NCBI GenBank assembly: GCA_024742695.1
Contig: JANSXY010000002.1
Location: 243,565 to 307,564 of the forward strand
Reading direction: 5' to 3'
DNA: 64,000 nt
Source: Paracoccaceae bacterium
GTDB taxonomy: Bacteria; Pseudomonadota; Alphaproteobacteria; Rhodobacterales; Rhodobacteraceae
Shown: positions 47,678 through 56,560 of the stretch, one piece after another
Layout: the number at the start of each line of letters is the position of its first letter
Position numbering within the stretch: position 1 is the first letter of the stretch
Notes under the pieces: generated by a model
The model's input: the letters and a program-made list of their open reading frames with translations, nothing else
What the model was told of the DNA's origin: nothing
Databases searched by the model: none
Position numbers and translations under genes: made by a program

Positions 47678-48907
47678 ATGAACGTGAACCGTCAGCGCAG
47701 CCTGGAAGCGGACGACCGAGACGATCTGGGCGCCATGCGTGGCTCGAACCAAAGCGGGATTCGCGCCCACAACGAACGCCTCGTCCTGACACTGCTGCGC
47801 CGGCACGGGCCGCTGGCCAAGGCCGATATCGCCCGGCAGACCGGGCTTTCGGCGCAGACGGTTTCCGTGATCATGCGCGCGCTGGAAGCCGACGGGATGC
47901 TGTTGCGCGGCGATCCCGTGCGCGGCCGGGTCGGCCAGCCCTCGGTGCCGATGCGGCTGGCCGACGACGGGGCATTCTTCTTCGGGCTGAAGATCGGACG
48001 CCGGTCCACCGACCTGGTGCTGACCAACTTCTCCGGCCGGGTGCTGGGCCGGGTGCACCTGACCTACCGCCACCCCGCGCCCGACGCGACGATCCGCTTC
48101 GCACTGGAGGGATACGCCCAGTTGGCCGATCAGCTGAGCGCGACGGAACGGGCGCGGATCGCCGGTCTGGGCATCGCGATGCCGTTCCAGCTGTGGGACT
48201 GGGCGCGTTCGCTGGGCCTGCCTGACGGCGCGATGGACGAATGGCGCGACCGCGACATCCGGGCGGAACTGGCTGCGGCGCTTCAGGTTCCGATCTACCT
48301 GCAGAACGACGCGACGGCGGCCTGCGGGGCCGAACTGGTTTTCGGCCGCGACCCGGCGCCGGCGGACTTCCTTTATTTCTACGTCGGCTACTTCATCGGC
48401 GGCGGGCTGGTGCTGAACAGCAGCCTCTACACCGGCCATACCGGCAACGCCGCGGCGCTCGGCTCGATCCCGGTTCCGGCCGAGAACGGCGGCAGCCGCC
48501 AGCTGATCGAGGTTGCCTCGCTGTCGGTGCTGGAGGCGGCGCTGGTCGCCGGCGGGAACGACCCTGGCTCGCTTTGGGATCCGCCGGCGGCCTGGAACGT
48601 CGACGCGGCGGAACTGACGGCCTGGATCGACCGGGCGGCCGAGGGCCTTGCCCATGCCGCGGTCGCCGCCGTCGCGGTGGTCGATCTCGAATGGATTCTG
48701 ATCGACGGCTGGATCCCCGCGACCGTGCGCGCCCGCCTCGTGGACGCGACGGACCGCGCGCTTGGCCGGATCAACCTCGCCGGCCTGCAACCGCCGAAAC
48801 TGCGCGAAGGCACGGTGGGCCCCGACGCCCGCGCCCTCGGCGCGGCCTCGCTGCCGCTGTCCGACCGCTTCCTGATGGATCAGAACGCGGCGATGCGGGT
48901 TGCCTGA
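47678..48907 (+). CDS. frcR: ROK-family repressor FrcR
   Basis: This is a 409-residue regulator. The N-terminal winged helix (LLRRHGPLAKADIARQTGLS, then QTVSVIMRALEADG) is followed by a ROK sugar-kinase-like domain (GLGIAMPFQLWDW, LQNDATAACGAELVFG, YFIGGGLVLNSSL). The zinc-binding cysteine cluster of ROK kinases is not seen, as in several ROK regulators. It is divergent from frcB, with the operator between them, so control of sugar uptake is very likely. Confidence 0.9.
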   Translation: MNVNRQRSLEADDRDDLGAMRGSNQSGIRAHNERLVLTLLRRHGPLAKADIARQTGLSAQTVSVIMRALEADGMLLRGDPVRGRVGQPSVPMRLADDGAFFFGLKIGRRSTDLVLTNFSGRVLGRVHLTYRHPAPDATIRFALEGYAQLADQLSATERARIAGLGIAMPFQLWDWARSLGLPDGAMDEWRDRDIRAELAAALQVPIYLQNDATAACGAELVFGRDPAPADFLYFYVGYFIGGGLVLNSSLYTGHTGNAAALGSIPVPAENGGSRQLIEVASLSVLEAALVAGGNDPGSLWDPPAAWNVDAAELTAWIDRAAEGLAHAAVAAVAVVDLEWILIDGWIPATVRARLVDATDRALGRINLAGLQPPKLREGTVGPDARALGAASLPLSDRFLMDQNAAMRVA

Positions 48908-49229
48908 ACACCGCCGCCCGCGGGGGTGACGATCACAATCCCGTGCGTCGGCACGACACGAACACTCCGCCCCGATCCGCGTTCGTTGCACGAAATGGGC
49001 CCGGCGAACGCCGGACATGGCGGCAGGGCTGCCAATCGCGCAGTCCCCGCGATCGTTGCGGCACGATGGGTCCGCGGCCGCCGACGGCGCCGCCACGCTG
49101 CCGTTACCGGCCTGTAGCGGGCCTGTTACGTAACGCCATTAACCACGATCCCGGTCAGCGGCGCCGCGCCGGAAACGGCACGCGCCGCGACGCCACCCTT
49201 CATGGCAGCGCGAACCGAGAGGATTGACG
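48908..49229 (+). other. Intergenic region upstream of phoX
   Basis: No gene is seen between frcR and phoX (322 bp). The notable content is the triple 11-bp-spaced repeat at 49101-49129 (listed separately) and the palindrome GTTACGTAAC at 49125-49134. The first 180 bp show no recognisable signal. Confidence 0.6.
49101..49129 (+). promoter_or_regulatory. Pho-box-like repeat upstream of phoX
   Basis: Three 7-bp units recur with an 11-bp period: CCGTTAC (49101), CTGTAGC (49112) and CTGTTAC (49123). The PhoB consensus is two CTGTCAT units with the same 11-bp period. The location, 100 bp before a phosphatase gene, makes PhoB control likely, although the match to consensus is partial. Confidence 0.5.
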
Positions 49230-51287
49230 ATGAAAGACTTCGAGCGCGACTACCCCGATCACACCAAGGCACCCTGGTACGAGCATGGCGACGAACCGCA
49301 GTGCAACCAGTCCGCGAACCCGAACTTCTACGAGGTGATGGACGCGCATGTGAAGCGCCGCGGGTTCCTCGTCGGCGGCCTCGCCTCGATCGCGACCGGC
49401 CTGTTCGGCAACGCCCTGGCCGGCAAGGGCGCGATGGCGCAATCGACCGCGGCCAGCGCGCTGCTGGGCTTCACCCCGGTCCCGGTGAGTTTCGAGGACA
49501 ATGTCACGGTGCCCGAAGGCTACAGCGTGCAGGTGCTGGGCGCCTGGGGCGAACCGATCACCGGCGACATGCCGGCCTACAGCGCCGCCAACACCGGCGC
49601 CGAACAAGGCATGCAGGTCGGCCAGCACCATGACGGGATGCACTATTTCCCGATCGACGGTTCGTCGGAGGACGGCCTGCTCGTGCTCAACCACGAATAC
49701 ATCGAGCCGCGCCTGCTGCATGCCGAGAAGTACAAGGGCATGGCGATGAACAATCGCGACGTCGTCTACGATGCCGACGGGCTGCGCGACGACGACGAGG
49801 TGCTGAAGGAAATGAACGCCCACGGCATCTCGGTCTACCGCACGTCGAAGCAGGCGGACGGCAGCTGGGCGATCGTGTCCGATCCGCACAACCGCCGGAT
49901 CACCGTCCTGACCCCGATGGAAATCGCCGGCCCGGTGCGCGGCTCCGCCCATGTCAGGACGAAGTATTCGCCGGATGGCACGATGACCCGCGGCACCGTC
50001 AACAACTGCGCCCATGGCGTGACCCCCTGGGGCACCTACATGGCGGCGGAAGAGAACTGGGCCGGCTACTTCGCCAATACCGATCAGCTCGACCAGAAGC
50101 CCGACCTGCCGCGCGAGCACGCCCGCTACGGCGTCTCGACCAACCCGCAGGGCGGCCGCTACGGCTGGCACCTCGCCAAGTCGGGGGCCGACGAGTACAT
50201 CCGCTTCAACGCCTCCGCCACCGGCGCCTCGGCGACCGAGGACTACCGCAACGAGCCGAACACCTATGGCTACATGGTGGAATTCGACCCGTTCGATCCG
50301 GATTCCACCCCGGTCAAGCGCACCCACCTGGGCCGCTTCGCGCATGAGGGTGTGGTCTTCGCCCCGGCCGTCGAGGGCGCGCCGGTGGTGTGCTACTCGG
50401 GCGACGACGCACGGTTCGAGTATATCTACAAGTTCGTCTCCGCCGGGGTCTACAAGGCCGGCGAAACCGACGGCTCGATCCTCGACAGCGGCACGCTCTA
50501 CGTCGCGAAGTTCAACGAGGACGGCACCGGCGAATGGATCGCGCTCGCGCCCGGCCGCAACGGCCTGACGCCCGCGAACGGCTTCGCCGATCTGGCCGAC
50601 ATCCTGGTCAACACCCGCCTGGCCGCCGATTTCGTCGGCGCGACCAAGATGGACCGCCCGGAATGGGGCACCGTCGATCCGAACTCGGGCGAGGTCTATT
50701 TCACGCTCACCAACAACTCGCGCCGGACCCAGGCGCAGGTCGATGCCGTGAACCCGCGCGCCGAGAACAACTTCGGCCAGATCGTGCGCTGGCGCTACGC
50801 CAACGCCGATCACACCCGCGACAGCTTCGACTGGGATCTGTTCGTGATCGCCGGCACCCAGCGCCAGTCGGCCACCTTCGCCGGCGCGACGCTGACCGAG
50901 GATGGCATGTTCGCCTGCCCCGACGGGATCTGGTGCGACGCCCAGTCGCGGCTGTGGATCCAGACCGACATGGGCGATCTGGGCCCCGACTATTCCGGCC
51001 CGCTGAAGGATTTCGGCATGAACGGCATGCTGGCCGCCGACCCGGCGACCGGCGAGATCCGCCGCTTCCTGACCGGGCCCTGGGGGCAGGAATGCACCGG
51101 CGTGATCACCACCCCGGACGGCAAGACGATGTTCGTCAACTTCCAGCATCCGGGCGGCCATGCCACGGCGGACCAGTTCGCCGCCGGCGACATGGGCTCG
51201 CTGTTTCCCGATGGCGACGCGGCGATCCCGCCGCGCTCGGCCACCATCGTCATCACCAAGAACGATGGCGGCGTGATCGGCAGCTGA
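49230..51287 (+). CDS. phoX: Alkaline phosphatase PhoX
   Basis: This is a 685-residue periplasmic phosphatase that releases phosphate from organic esters; PhoX enzymes use calcium and iron. The ATG at 49230 has AGAGGA upstream. A Tat signal follows a long N-terminal stretch (Arg43-Arg44 in HVKRRGFLVGG, then a hydrophobic segment and AMAQ). Typical PhoX segments include GLLVLNHEYIEPRLLH, NNCAHGVTPWGTYMAAEENW and GRFAHEGVVF. A terminator follows at 51306. Confidence 0.95.
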   Translation: MKDFERDYPDHTKAPWYEHGDEPQCNQSANPNFYEVMDAHVKRRGFLVGGLASIATGLFGNALAGKGAMAQSTAASALLGFTPVPVSFEDNVTVPEGYSVQVLGAWGEPITGDMPAYSAANTGAEQGMQVGQHHDGMHYFPIDGSSEDGLLVLNHEYIEPRLLHAEKYKGMAMNNRDVVYDADGLRDDDEVLKEMNAHGISVYRTSKQADGSWAIVSDPHNRRITVLTPMEIAGPVRGSAHVRTKYSPDGTMTRGTVNNCAHGVTPWGTYMAAEENWAGYFANTDQLDQKPDLPREHARYGVSTNPQGGRYGWHLAKSGADEYIRFNASATGASATEDYRNEPNTYGYMVEFDPFDPDSTPVKRTHLGRFAHEGVVFAPAVEGAPVVCYSGDDARFEYIYKFVSAGVYKAGETDGSILDSGTLYVAKFNEDGTGEWIALAPGRNGLTPANGFADLADILVNTRLAADFVGATKMDRPEWGTVDPNSGEVYFTLTNNSRRTQAQVDAVNPRAENNFGQIVRWRYANADHTRDSFDWDLFVIAGTQRQSATFAGATLTEDGMFACPDGIWCDAQSRLWIQTDMGDLGPDYSGPLKDFGMNGMLAADPATGEIRRFLTGPWGQECTGVITTPDGKTMFVNFQHPGGHATADQFAAGDMGSLFPDGDAAIPPRSATIVITKNDGGVIGS

Positions 51288-51305
51288 AGATCGCCGGAAC
51301 CAACC

Positions 51306-51331
51306 GAAGGCGCGCCGCAAGGCGCGCCTTC
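51306..51331 (+). terminator. Intrinsic terminator of phoX
   Basis: GAAGGCGCGCC (51306-51316) pairs perfectly with GGCGCGCCTTC (51321-51331) around a GCAA tetraloop. A short pyrimidine run (TTCCC) follows. It lies 18 bp after the phoX stop codon. Confidence 0.75.
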
Positions 51332-51396
51332 TTCCCTGCCGGGCGCCGCCGCACGCCAGCCCGGCACCCTCCCCGACCGGAGCGTCAGACGGCCCC

Positions 51397-51678
51397 ATGC
51401 GACGGCTCCTCGCCACCCTGATCCTTGCGATCGCCGCCCCCGCGGCGGCGCAGGGCGCCGATATCGCCGCACGCGGCGCGGCGCTCTATGCGGACAACTG
51501 CCTCGAATGCCACGGCCCGACCGCGACCGAGGGCGAGGTCGGCGACATTCGCGGGCTGAGCCTGGGCACGGTGACCGGCGCGGTTCGCTCCGGCCCGGGC
51601 ATGATGCCGGTCTTCGCGCTCGGCGAGGACGAGATCCGCGCCATCGTCGCCTATCTCGGGCGGCTGCGGTCGGGCTGA
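51397..51678 (+). CDS. Small periplasmic cytochrome c
   Basis: This is a 93-residue protein with a signal peptide (MRRLLATLILAIAAPAAAQG). One heme motif, CLECH, is followed by the usual GMMPVF segment with the axial Met and a C-terminal helix (DEIRAIVAYLGRLR). It is a class I mono-heme cytochrome, the single-domain kind that serves as an electron carrier. The partner is unknown. It lies between phoX and an aminotransferase gene, which starts 80 bp after its stop. Confidence 0.9.
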   Translation: MRRLLATLILAIAAPAAAQGADIAARGAALYADNCLECHGPTATEGEVGDIRGLSLGTVTGAVRSGPGMMPVFALGEDEIRAIVAYLGRLRSG

Positions 51679-51758
51679 CGCAAACCGCGCCGAAGCTTGA
51701 CGCCCGGCGCCTGCCCGGCCCAACTGGGCCGGTCGGCGCCGAACCCGAGGATAGCCCC

Positions 51759-52955
51759 ATGACCCCACGTTTCGCGGCCCGGATGGAGCGGGTCCAGCCC
51801 AATGCCATCGGCGAGCTTCTGGCACTCGGTGCGGATCCGTCGATCATTTCCTTCGGCGGCGGCTATCCCGATCCGTCGCTGTTTCCCGCCGCCAAGCTGG
51901 AACAGGTCTTCGCCGAGGTGATCCGCGCGCCGGGCGGGCTGGCGATGCAATACGCCCCCTCCGACGGATTGCCGCGCCTGCGCGAGCAGGTGGCGGACAT
52001 GATGACGGAAGACGGCACCCCCTGCACCGCCGGGGACGTGCTGATCCTGCAGGGCAGCCAGCAGGGTCTCGACTTCGCCGCCCGGATGCTGATCGATCCC
52101 GGCGACGTGATCGTGACCGAGGATCCCACCTTCCTCGGCGCGCGGATCGCCTTCGATCCCGCCCAGCCCGCGTACGCCGCGATCCCGATGGATGCCGAGG
52201 GGTTGCGGGTCGACCTGCTGGAAGAGGTTCTGCGCGTCACGCCCCGCGCACGGATGATCTACACGATCCCCGAGTTCCAGAACCCCACCGGCGCCACCCT
52301 GTCCCTGCCCCGCCGCAAGCGGCTGATCGACCTGGCCAACCGTCATGACCTCGTGGTTCTGGAGGATACGCCCTACCGGCAGATCCGGTTCTCCGGCGCC
52401 CCGCTGCCGACGCTGAAATCGCTCGACACCGAGGGGCGGGTGATCCACCTCGGCTCGTTTTCCAAGGTTCTGGTGCCGGGCCTGCGGCTGGGATGGGCGG
52501 TCGCGGCGCCGCCGATCCTCGACAAGCTGAAGCTGCTGAAGGTGGCGGCCGATACGCAAAGCTCGACCCTGAACATGGCGGCGACCAGCCTGTTTCTGGA
52601 CCGCTACGGCCTGGCCGACCATATCGCGACGTTGCGCGCCGCCTATCGCCGCAAGAAGGAGGTGATGCTCGACGCGATCCGCCGGCATTTCCCGCAGGAG
52701 GTGGCGGTGACCGATCCGGAAGGCGGCCTGTTCACCTGGGTCAGCTTCGCCGAGGGGTTCGACGCCACCGCCTTCATGCGCGACGTGGCGCTGCCGGTGG
52801 CACGGGTCGCCTACGTTCCCGGCGGCAGTTTCTTTCCGGTGACCGAACGGGCGAACCACGCGCGGTTCAACTACTCCGCCCAGTCCGAGGCGCGGATCGA
52901 ACAGGGCATCGCCGCCCTCGGGGCCGCGCTGCGCACCCGGGCCGGCCCGCGATAG
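51759..52955 (+). CDS. PLP-dependent aminotransferase (class I fold, 2-aminoadipate/LysN type)
   Basis: This is a 398-residue protein from ATG at 51759 (MTPRFAARMERVQPNAIGEL) with AGGA upstream. Motifs of the MocR/LysN branch without a DNA-binding domain are visible: ISFGGGYPDPSLFP, YAPSDGLPRLREQVA, and the PLP lysine in GSFSKVLVPGLRLGWAVA. EFQNPTGATLSLPRR is the Asn-Pro motif that contacts PLP. It transfers amino groups to 2-oxo acids; the actual substrate is unknown. Confidence 0.92.
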   Translation: MTPRFAARMERVQPNAIGELLALGADPSIISFGGGYPDPSLFPAAKLEQVFAEVIRAPGGLAMQYAPSDGLPRLREQVADMMTEDGTPCTAGDVLILQGSQQGLDFAARMLIDPGDVIVTEDPTFLGARIAFDPAQPAYAAIPMDAEGLRVDLLEEVLRVTPRARMIYTIPEFQNPTGATLSLPRRKRLIDLANRHDLVVLEDTPYRQIRFSGAPLPTLKSLDTEGRVIHLGSFSKVLVPGLRLGWAVAAPPILDKLKLLKVAADTQSSTLNMAATSLFLDRYGLADHIATLRAAYRRKKEVMLDAIRRHFPQEVAVTDPEGGLFTWVSFAEGFDATAFMRDVALPVARVAYVPGGSFFPVTERANHARFNYSAQSEARIEQGIAALGAALRTRAGPR

Positions 52956-52977
52956 CGGCGCGGGCCGGCCCTTGCGG

Positions 52978-53481
52978 TCAGCCGCCCGGCGCCGCGCGAT
53001 GCCACTGCACGTTGAAACCTTCCGCGGCAGAGGGCGGGACGAAGTGGGCGGTGATCTGCCGAAACTGCGCCTCCGAGACCTCGAAGGGGTGATCGCCCCC
53101 TGCGTTGCGGGCGCGCAGCCGCGCCAGGCAGACCGCGTCGGGAACGTCCAGCACATGCAGGACATGGGCGGCGGCGCTGCGGTCGAGGATGTCGCGCATC
53201 CAGTCGCGCGCCGCGACGGTGTTGGCCTGGAAATCCAGAACGACCGAGCCGCCCCCGTTCAGGATCGCGGCGACATGCGGGCCCATCGCCCGCCGTAGCC
53301 GCGCCGCGCAGCGGACGTAGTCGGCGATCGTCCGCATCTCCTCGGGAAACAGCGCGGCAAGCCAGTCGTCCTCGGACACCAGGATGGCGCCGTCGCGGCG
53401 GGCGAGGTCGGCCGCCAGCGTGGACTTGCCGGCGGCGATCTTTCCGCACAGCATGTGCAGGGTCGGCGATCCGGGGGGCAT
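52978..53481 (-). CDS. Small AAA/P-loop kinase-like ATPase
   Basis: This is a 167-residue protein from ATG at 53481 (MPPGSPTLHMLCGKIAAGKS). Walker A is GKIAAGKST near the N-terminus; SVVLDFQANT has the hydrophobic strand of a Walker B. The family resembles the zeta-toxin/chloramphenicol-phosphotransferase group of small kinases. No antitoxin-like gene is adjacent. Cytoplasmic; substrate unknown. Confidence 0.78.
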   Translation of the reverse strand: MPPGSPTLHMLCGKIAAGKSTLAADLARRDGAILVSEDDWLAALFPEEMRTIADYVRCAARLRRAMGPHVAAILNGGGSVVLDFQANTVAARDWMRDILDRSAAAHVLHVLDVPDAVCLARLRARNAGGDHPFEVSEAQFRQITAHFVPPSAAEGFNVQWHRAAPGG

Positions 53482-53534
53482 GGGGCCTCCATGTCGTTGC
53501 TTCGATCCGTTCGATCCGTGGCGCCTGCCGCCGC

Positions 53535-54038
53535 TCAGGCCGCCTGCGGCTGCAACAGCCCGGTCAGCCCCAGCAGCATCAGCACGGCGGACGCCACGCA
53601 GGCCAGTGTGCGCACCGTGTTCCAGAAGGTCCAGCGCGGCAGGTACGCATCGCTCCAGTAAGCGAATGCCGTTTCTTCCGACGGGTCCATCGCGCCCAGC
53701 GCCTCGTTCATCGGCACGTTGCAGACCACGGTGACCCCGAAGCAACCGACGAGGTAGACCAGCCCGGCAAGCAGGATCAGCGTCCCCGGAGGACCGGCAA
53801 GCGCGAGCGCGGCATACCCGGCGAGCAGCGCCGAGACGACCGCCATCCCCAGAAACAGCGCCATGAACACCCAGCGGAACACCTCGCGGTTGATGACCTG
53901 CATGGCCTCCAGACCGCCCGTCCCGCCGGTCCGCGACAGCGAGCGCATGATGAAATCCGAAAAGGCAAGGAACACGCCGCCGACCAGCGCGTAGGCGAGG
54001 ACGGCGGCATGGGTCACGACGAACAGGACGGGGGACAT
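53535..54038 (-). CDS. DUF1772 (anthrone-oxygenase-like) membrane protein
   Basis: This is a 167-residue protein with four membrane helices from ATG at 54038, preceded by GGAGG. The pattern GGVFLAFSDFIMRSL near the N-terminus and CNVPMNEALGAMDP before the third-fourth helix is typical of DUF1772, a family that includes anthrone oxygenases. It lies last in a run of DUF4345, NmrA and AraC genes, all on the minus strand. Confidence 0.82.
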   Translation of the reverse strand: MSPVLFVVTHAAVLAYALVGGVFLAFSDFIMRSLSRTGGTGGLEAMQVINREVFRWVFMALFLGMAVVSALLAGYAALALAGPPGTLILLAGLVYLVGCFGVTVVCNVPMNEALGAMDPSEETAFAYWSDAYLPRWTFWNTVRTLACVASAVLMLLGLTGLLQPQAA

Positions 54039-54099
54039 GGCAAGGGCCTCCATTTTGGTGACTGTGGCGGGAGGCGCGCGCCTCCCGCCCGGTGTCCGG

Positions 54100-54513
54100 T
54101 CAGCCGGCGGCGACGGGCGCGCCCGCGTCGGATCGGCGCCGGAAGGCAAGCAGGCAGAGCGCCGCGATCGCCAGTTCCAGCCCCAGCGCCGCGAGAATGC
54201 CGGGCGATGGCATCCCGTCGGCGGCCAGGCCCACGAGGCGACCGGCGGGAAAGGCCAGAAACACCGTCAGCGCGGCCACGATCGCGGCCTGTCGCAGCGC
54301 CGGGCGGACGATCCCGGCCAGCATGACGGCCCCGAAGGCGGCGAGGCCGGCGCCGGGGGCGCGCAGCTCGCTCAGCAGGCTGGCGTCGGGGCCGAGCGCG
54401 ATTGCGTAGCTTGCATAGAAGTCGTGCGGTGCCACGAGGATGAAGGCGCCGATGCCAAGCGACGTGACACCGGAGACGCCAAGGGCGGTCTTTTGCAGGA
54501 AGGTGAGGGTCAT
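54100..54513 (-). CDS. DUF4345 membrane protein
   Basis: This is a 137-residue protein with four helices (LGVSGVTSLGIGAFILVAPH, ELRAPGAGLAAFGAVMLAGI, and two more). The layout and the ELRAP-GAG motif after the first helix fit DUF4345. Function unknown. It lies between the NmrA-like and DUF1772 genes with short gaps (37 and 61 bp), suggesting a single transcript. Confidence 0.75.
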   Translation of the reverse strand: MTLTFLQKTALGVSGVTSLGIGAFILVAPHDFYASYAIALGPDASLLSELRAPGAGLAAFGAVMLAGIVRPALRQAAIVAALTVFLAFPAGRLVGLAADGMPSPGILAALGLELAIAALCLLAFRRRSDAGAPVAAG

Positions 54514-54550
54514 GGATGGAACCTTTCGGGATCGGGCGCGCGCGTGACGA

Positions 54551-55378
54551 TCACGCGGCGGCGGTCCATGCGCCGGACCGGGCGGCGGCCCGCGCGAAAT
54601 CGGCGAAGTCGCGCGGCGGCCGGCCGAGCGCGCGCATCACGCCGTTCGTGACATGCGCGTTACGGCCGTCCAGCGTTTCGCGGGCGATGGCGGTGAACAC
54701 GTCGGCCACGAAATCCCCGCCGGAGGCCGCGATGTTGGCATGGAACTCCTCGAAGCCGATCGGGATGTGCCGGATCGGGTGGCCGATGGCCCGGCTCAGT
54801 TCGCCCGCCATGTCCGCGAAGGTCAGCAGCCGCGGCCCGGTCACCTCGTAAAGCGCGCCGCTGTGGCCATCCTCGGTCAGCGCCGCCACCGCGACATCGG
54901 CGATATCGTCGATATCGACGATCGGTTCCGGCATGTCGCCGCCGGGCATCGGCAGGACGCCGGCGAGGATCGGATCGCGCAGGTAGCCTTCGGAGAAATT
55001 CTGCGCGAACCACGCGGCGCGGACGATGGTGAAATCGACGCCCGAGCCACGCACCACGTCCTCGCCCTGCCGGGCATGATGTTCGCCGCGGCCCGACAGC
55101 AGCACGAGGCGCCGCACCCCGGCCGCCTTCGCCGCCGCGCACAGCGACCGAAGCTTTTCCACCGCGCCGGGGAAGGCGAGATCGGGGAAATAGGTGACAT
55201 AGGCCGCGCCGGCGCCGGCCAGCGCCGGTGCCCAGGTTTCCGGCGCGTCCCAGTCGAACGGCGTGGCCGACTGGCGCGAGCCGCGGCGCACGGGGTGGCC
55301 GGCGGCCTCCAGCCGCGCGGCGACGCGGCGGCCGGTCTTGCCGGTTGCGCCGATGACGAGGATGGGTTGCGTCTGCAT
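54551..55378 (-). CDS. NmrA-like NAD(P)-binding oxidoreductase
   Basis: This is a 275-residue protein from ATG at 55378 (MQTQPILVIGATGKTGRRVA). The glycine-rich GATGKTGR motif binds NAD(P); VDIDDIADVAVAALTEDGHS and LLTFADMAGELSRAIG are typical of the NmrA/atypical short-chain family, which includes quinone reductases and redox sensors. It leads the small group with DUF4345 and DUF1772 and lies 106 bp downstream of the AraC gene. Confidence 0.87.
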   Translation of the reverse strand: MQTQPILVIGATGKTGRRVAARLEAAGHPVRRGSRQSATPFDWDAPETWAPALAGAGAAYVTYFPDLAFPGAVEKLRSLCAAAKAAGVRRLVLLSGRGEHHARQGEDVVRGSGVDFTIVRAAWFAQNFSEGYLRDPILAGVLPMPGGDMPEPIVDIDDIADVAVAALTEDGHSGALYEVTGPRLLTFADMAGELSRAIGHPIRHIPIGFEEFHANIAASGGDFVADVFTAIARETLDGRNAHVTNGVMRALGRPPRDFADFARAAARSGAWTAAA

Positions 55379-55484
55379 GGGATCGTCTCCTTGGTCCGGG
55401 AATGTGACCGGGAGATAGCCGCCGGGGGCCGGCAGGGTCTTGACCGACCGCGCCACGGTTTTGACCGGCGCCGCCAACCCGGGT

Positions 55485-56489
55485 CTAGCGGCCCCGGCGT
55501 TCCCTGCGGTAGCTCGCCGGCGTCGCGCCCAGCCAGCGCTTGAAGGCGCGGGTGAAGGAACTCTGCTCGGCGAACCCGGTCAGGAAGGCGATCTCGGCCA
55601 GCGAATAGCGTTCGTCGCGCAGCAGGTTCTCGGCAAGGTCGCGGCGGGTTTCCTCGGTCAGGGTCTGGAAGGTCACGCCGTGGTCGGACAGCCGGCGATG
55701 GAACGACCGTGCGCTGAGGCCGAGGCCGCGGGCGATATCGGCCATCTTCGGCGCACCTTCGCTCAGCGCCTGCGCCACGGCCTGCCGGGCGCGCGCCACG
55801 ATCCGGGCCTCGCCCTCGATCTCCGACAGTTCCGCGTCGAGATGCGCCATGAGGTAGCGGGAAATGCCCTCGTCGCCGAGCGTGTTGGGCTGCGCGAGCG
55901 TCCCCGCCGACAGCAGGATCGCGTCGTTGCCCGCATCGAACCGGACCGGGCAGCCGAACCAGGCCTCGTGGGCCGCGATCGACCGTGGGGCGGCATGCCC
56001 GACGCGCACCTCCAGCGGCGTGACCGGACCGGGGTTGACCTGCCGGGCCAGCGAGATCGTGCTGACCAGCGTCGCCTCGTTCGACAGCCGCATGCCCAGC
56101 CGCCGTTCACCGGGACGGTGCACGACGAACAGGATGCCGGCCGGATCGGGCCGCATCTCGTAGCCCACCACGTCGGTCCAGAGCCGGGCATAGCGCACGA
56201 CCCGAGACAGCGACCCGCGCAGGTCGCGCGCCGCCTTGAAGGCCAGCCCGAGCGCACCGTAGTCGTCGCAGCGCATCGAGGCGCCGACCCGCACCGGCAG
56301 ATCGGTCACGTCGACCGACCGGGCGATGCGTTCGAGCATGTCGTAGTAGCTGCCCGCCGGGATCATCGCCTTCGGATCCCACGGGCCATCGGGATCGAGC
56401 CCGGCACCGGCAAGCACATCGGCCGCGTCGATCCCCGCGCCGGCCGCGGCAACCATCTTGCGTGCGAAAAGCGAGGTGACGTAGCCCAT
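55485..56489 (-). CDS. AraC-family regulator with an arabinose-binding-like N-terminal domain
   Basis: This is a 334-residue protein. The N-terminal 200 residues resemble the OruR/ArgR-type sensor domain. The C-terminal AraC DNA-binding region has two helix-turn-helices (MADIARGLGLSARSFHRRLS and YSLAEIAFLTGFAEQSSFTR, then FKRWLGATPASYRRER). It lies upstream of the NmrA-DUF4345-DUF1772 group on the same strand and is the likely controller. The inducer is unknown. Confidence 0.9.
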   Translation of the reverse strand: MGYVTSLFARKMVAAAGAGIDAADVLAGAGLDPDGPWDPKAMIPAGSYYDMLERIARSVDVTDLPVRVGASMRCDDYGALGLAFKAARDLRGSLSRVVRYARLWTDVVGYEMRPDPAGILFVVHRPGERRLGMRLSNEATLVSTISLARQVNPGPVTPLEVRVGHAAPRSIAAHEAWFGCPVRFDAGNDAILLSAGTLAQPNTLGDEGISRYLMAHLDAELSEIEGEARIVARARQAVAQALSEGAPKMADIARGLGLSARSFHRRLSDHGVTFQTLTEETRRDLAENLLRDERYSLAEIAFLTGFAEQSSFTRAFKRWLGATPASYRRERRGR

Positions 56490-56560
56490 GCAGGCAGCTT
56501 AGGCAGACGGTCGCGGCCGGCCAAGCCCGCATCCGCGCGCGCAACCGCCGCGCGACGCCC

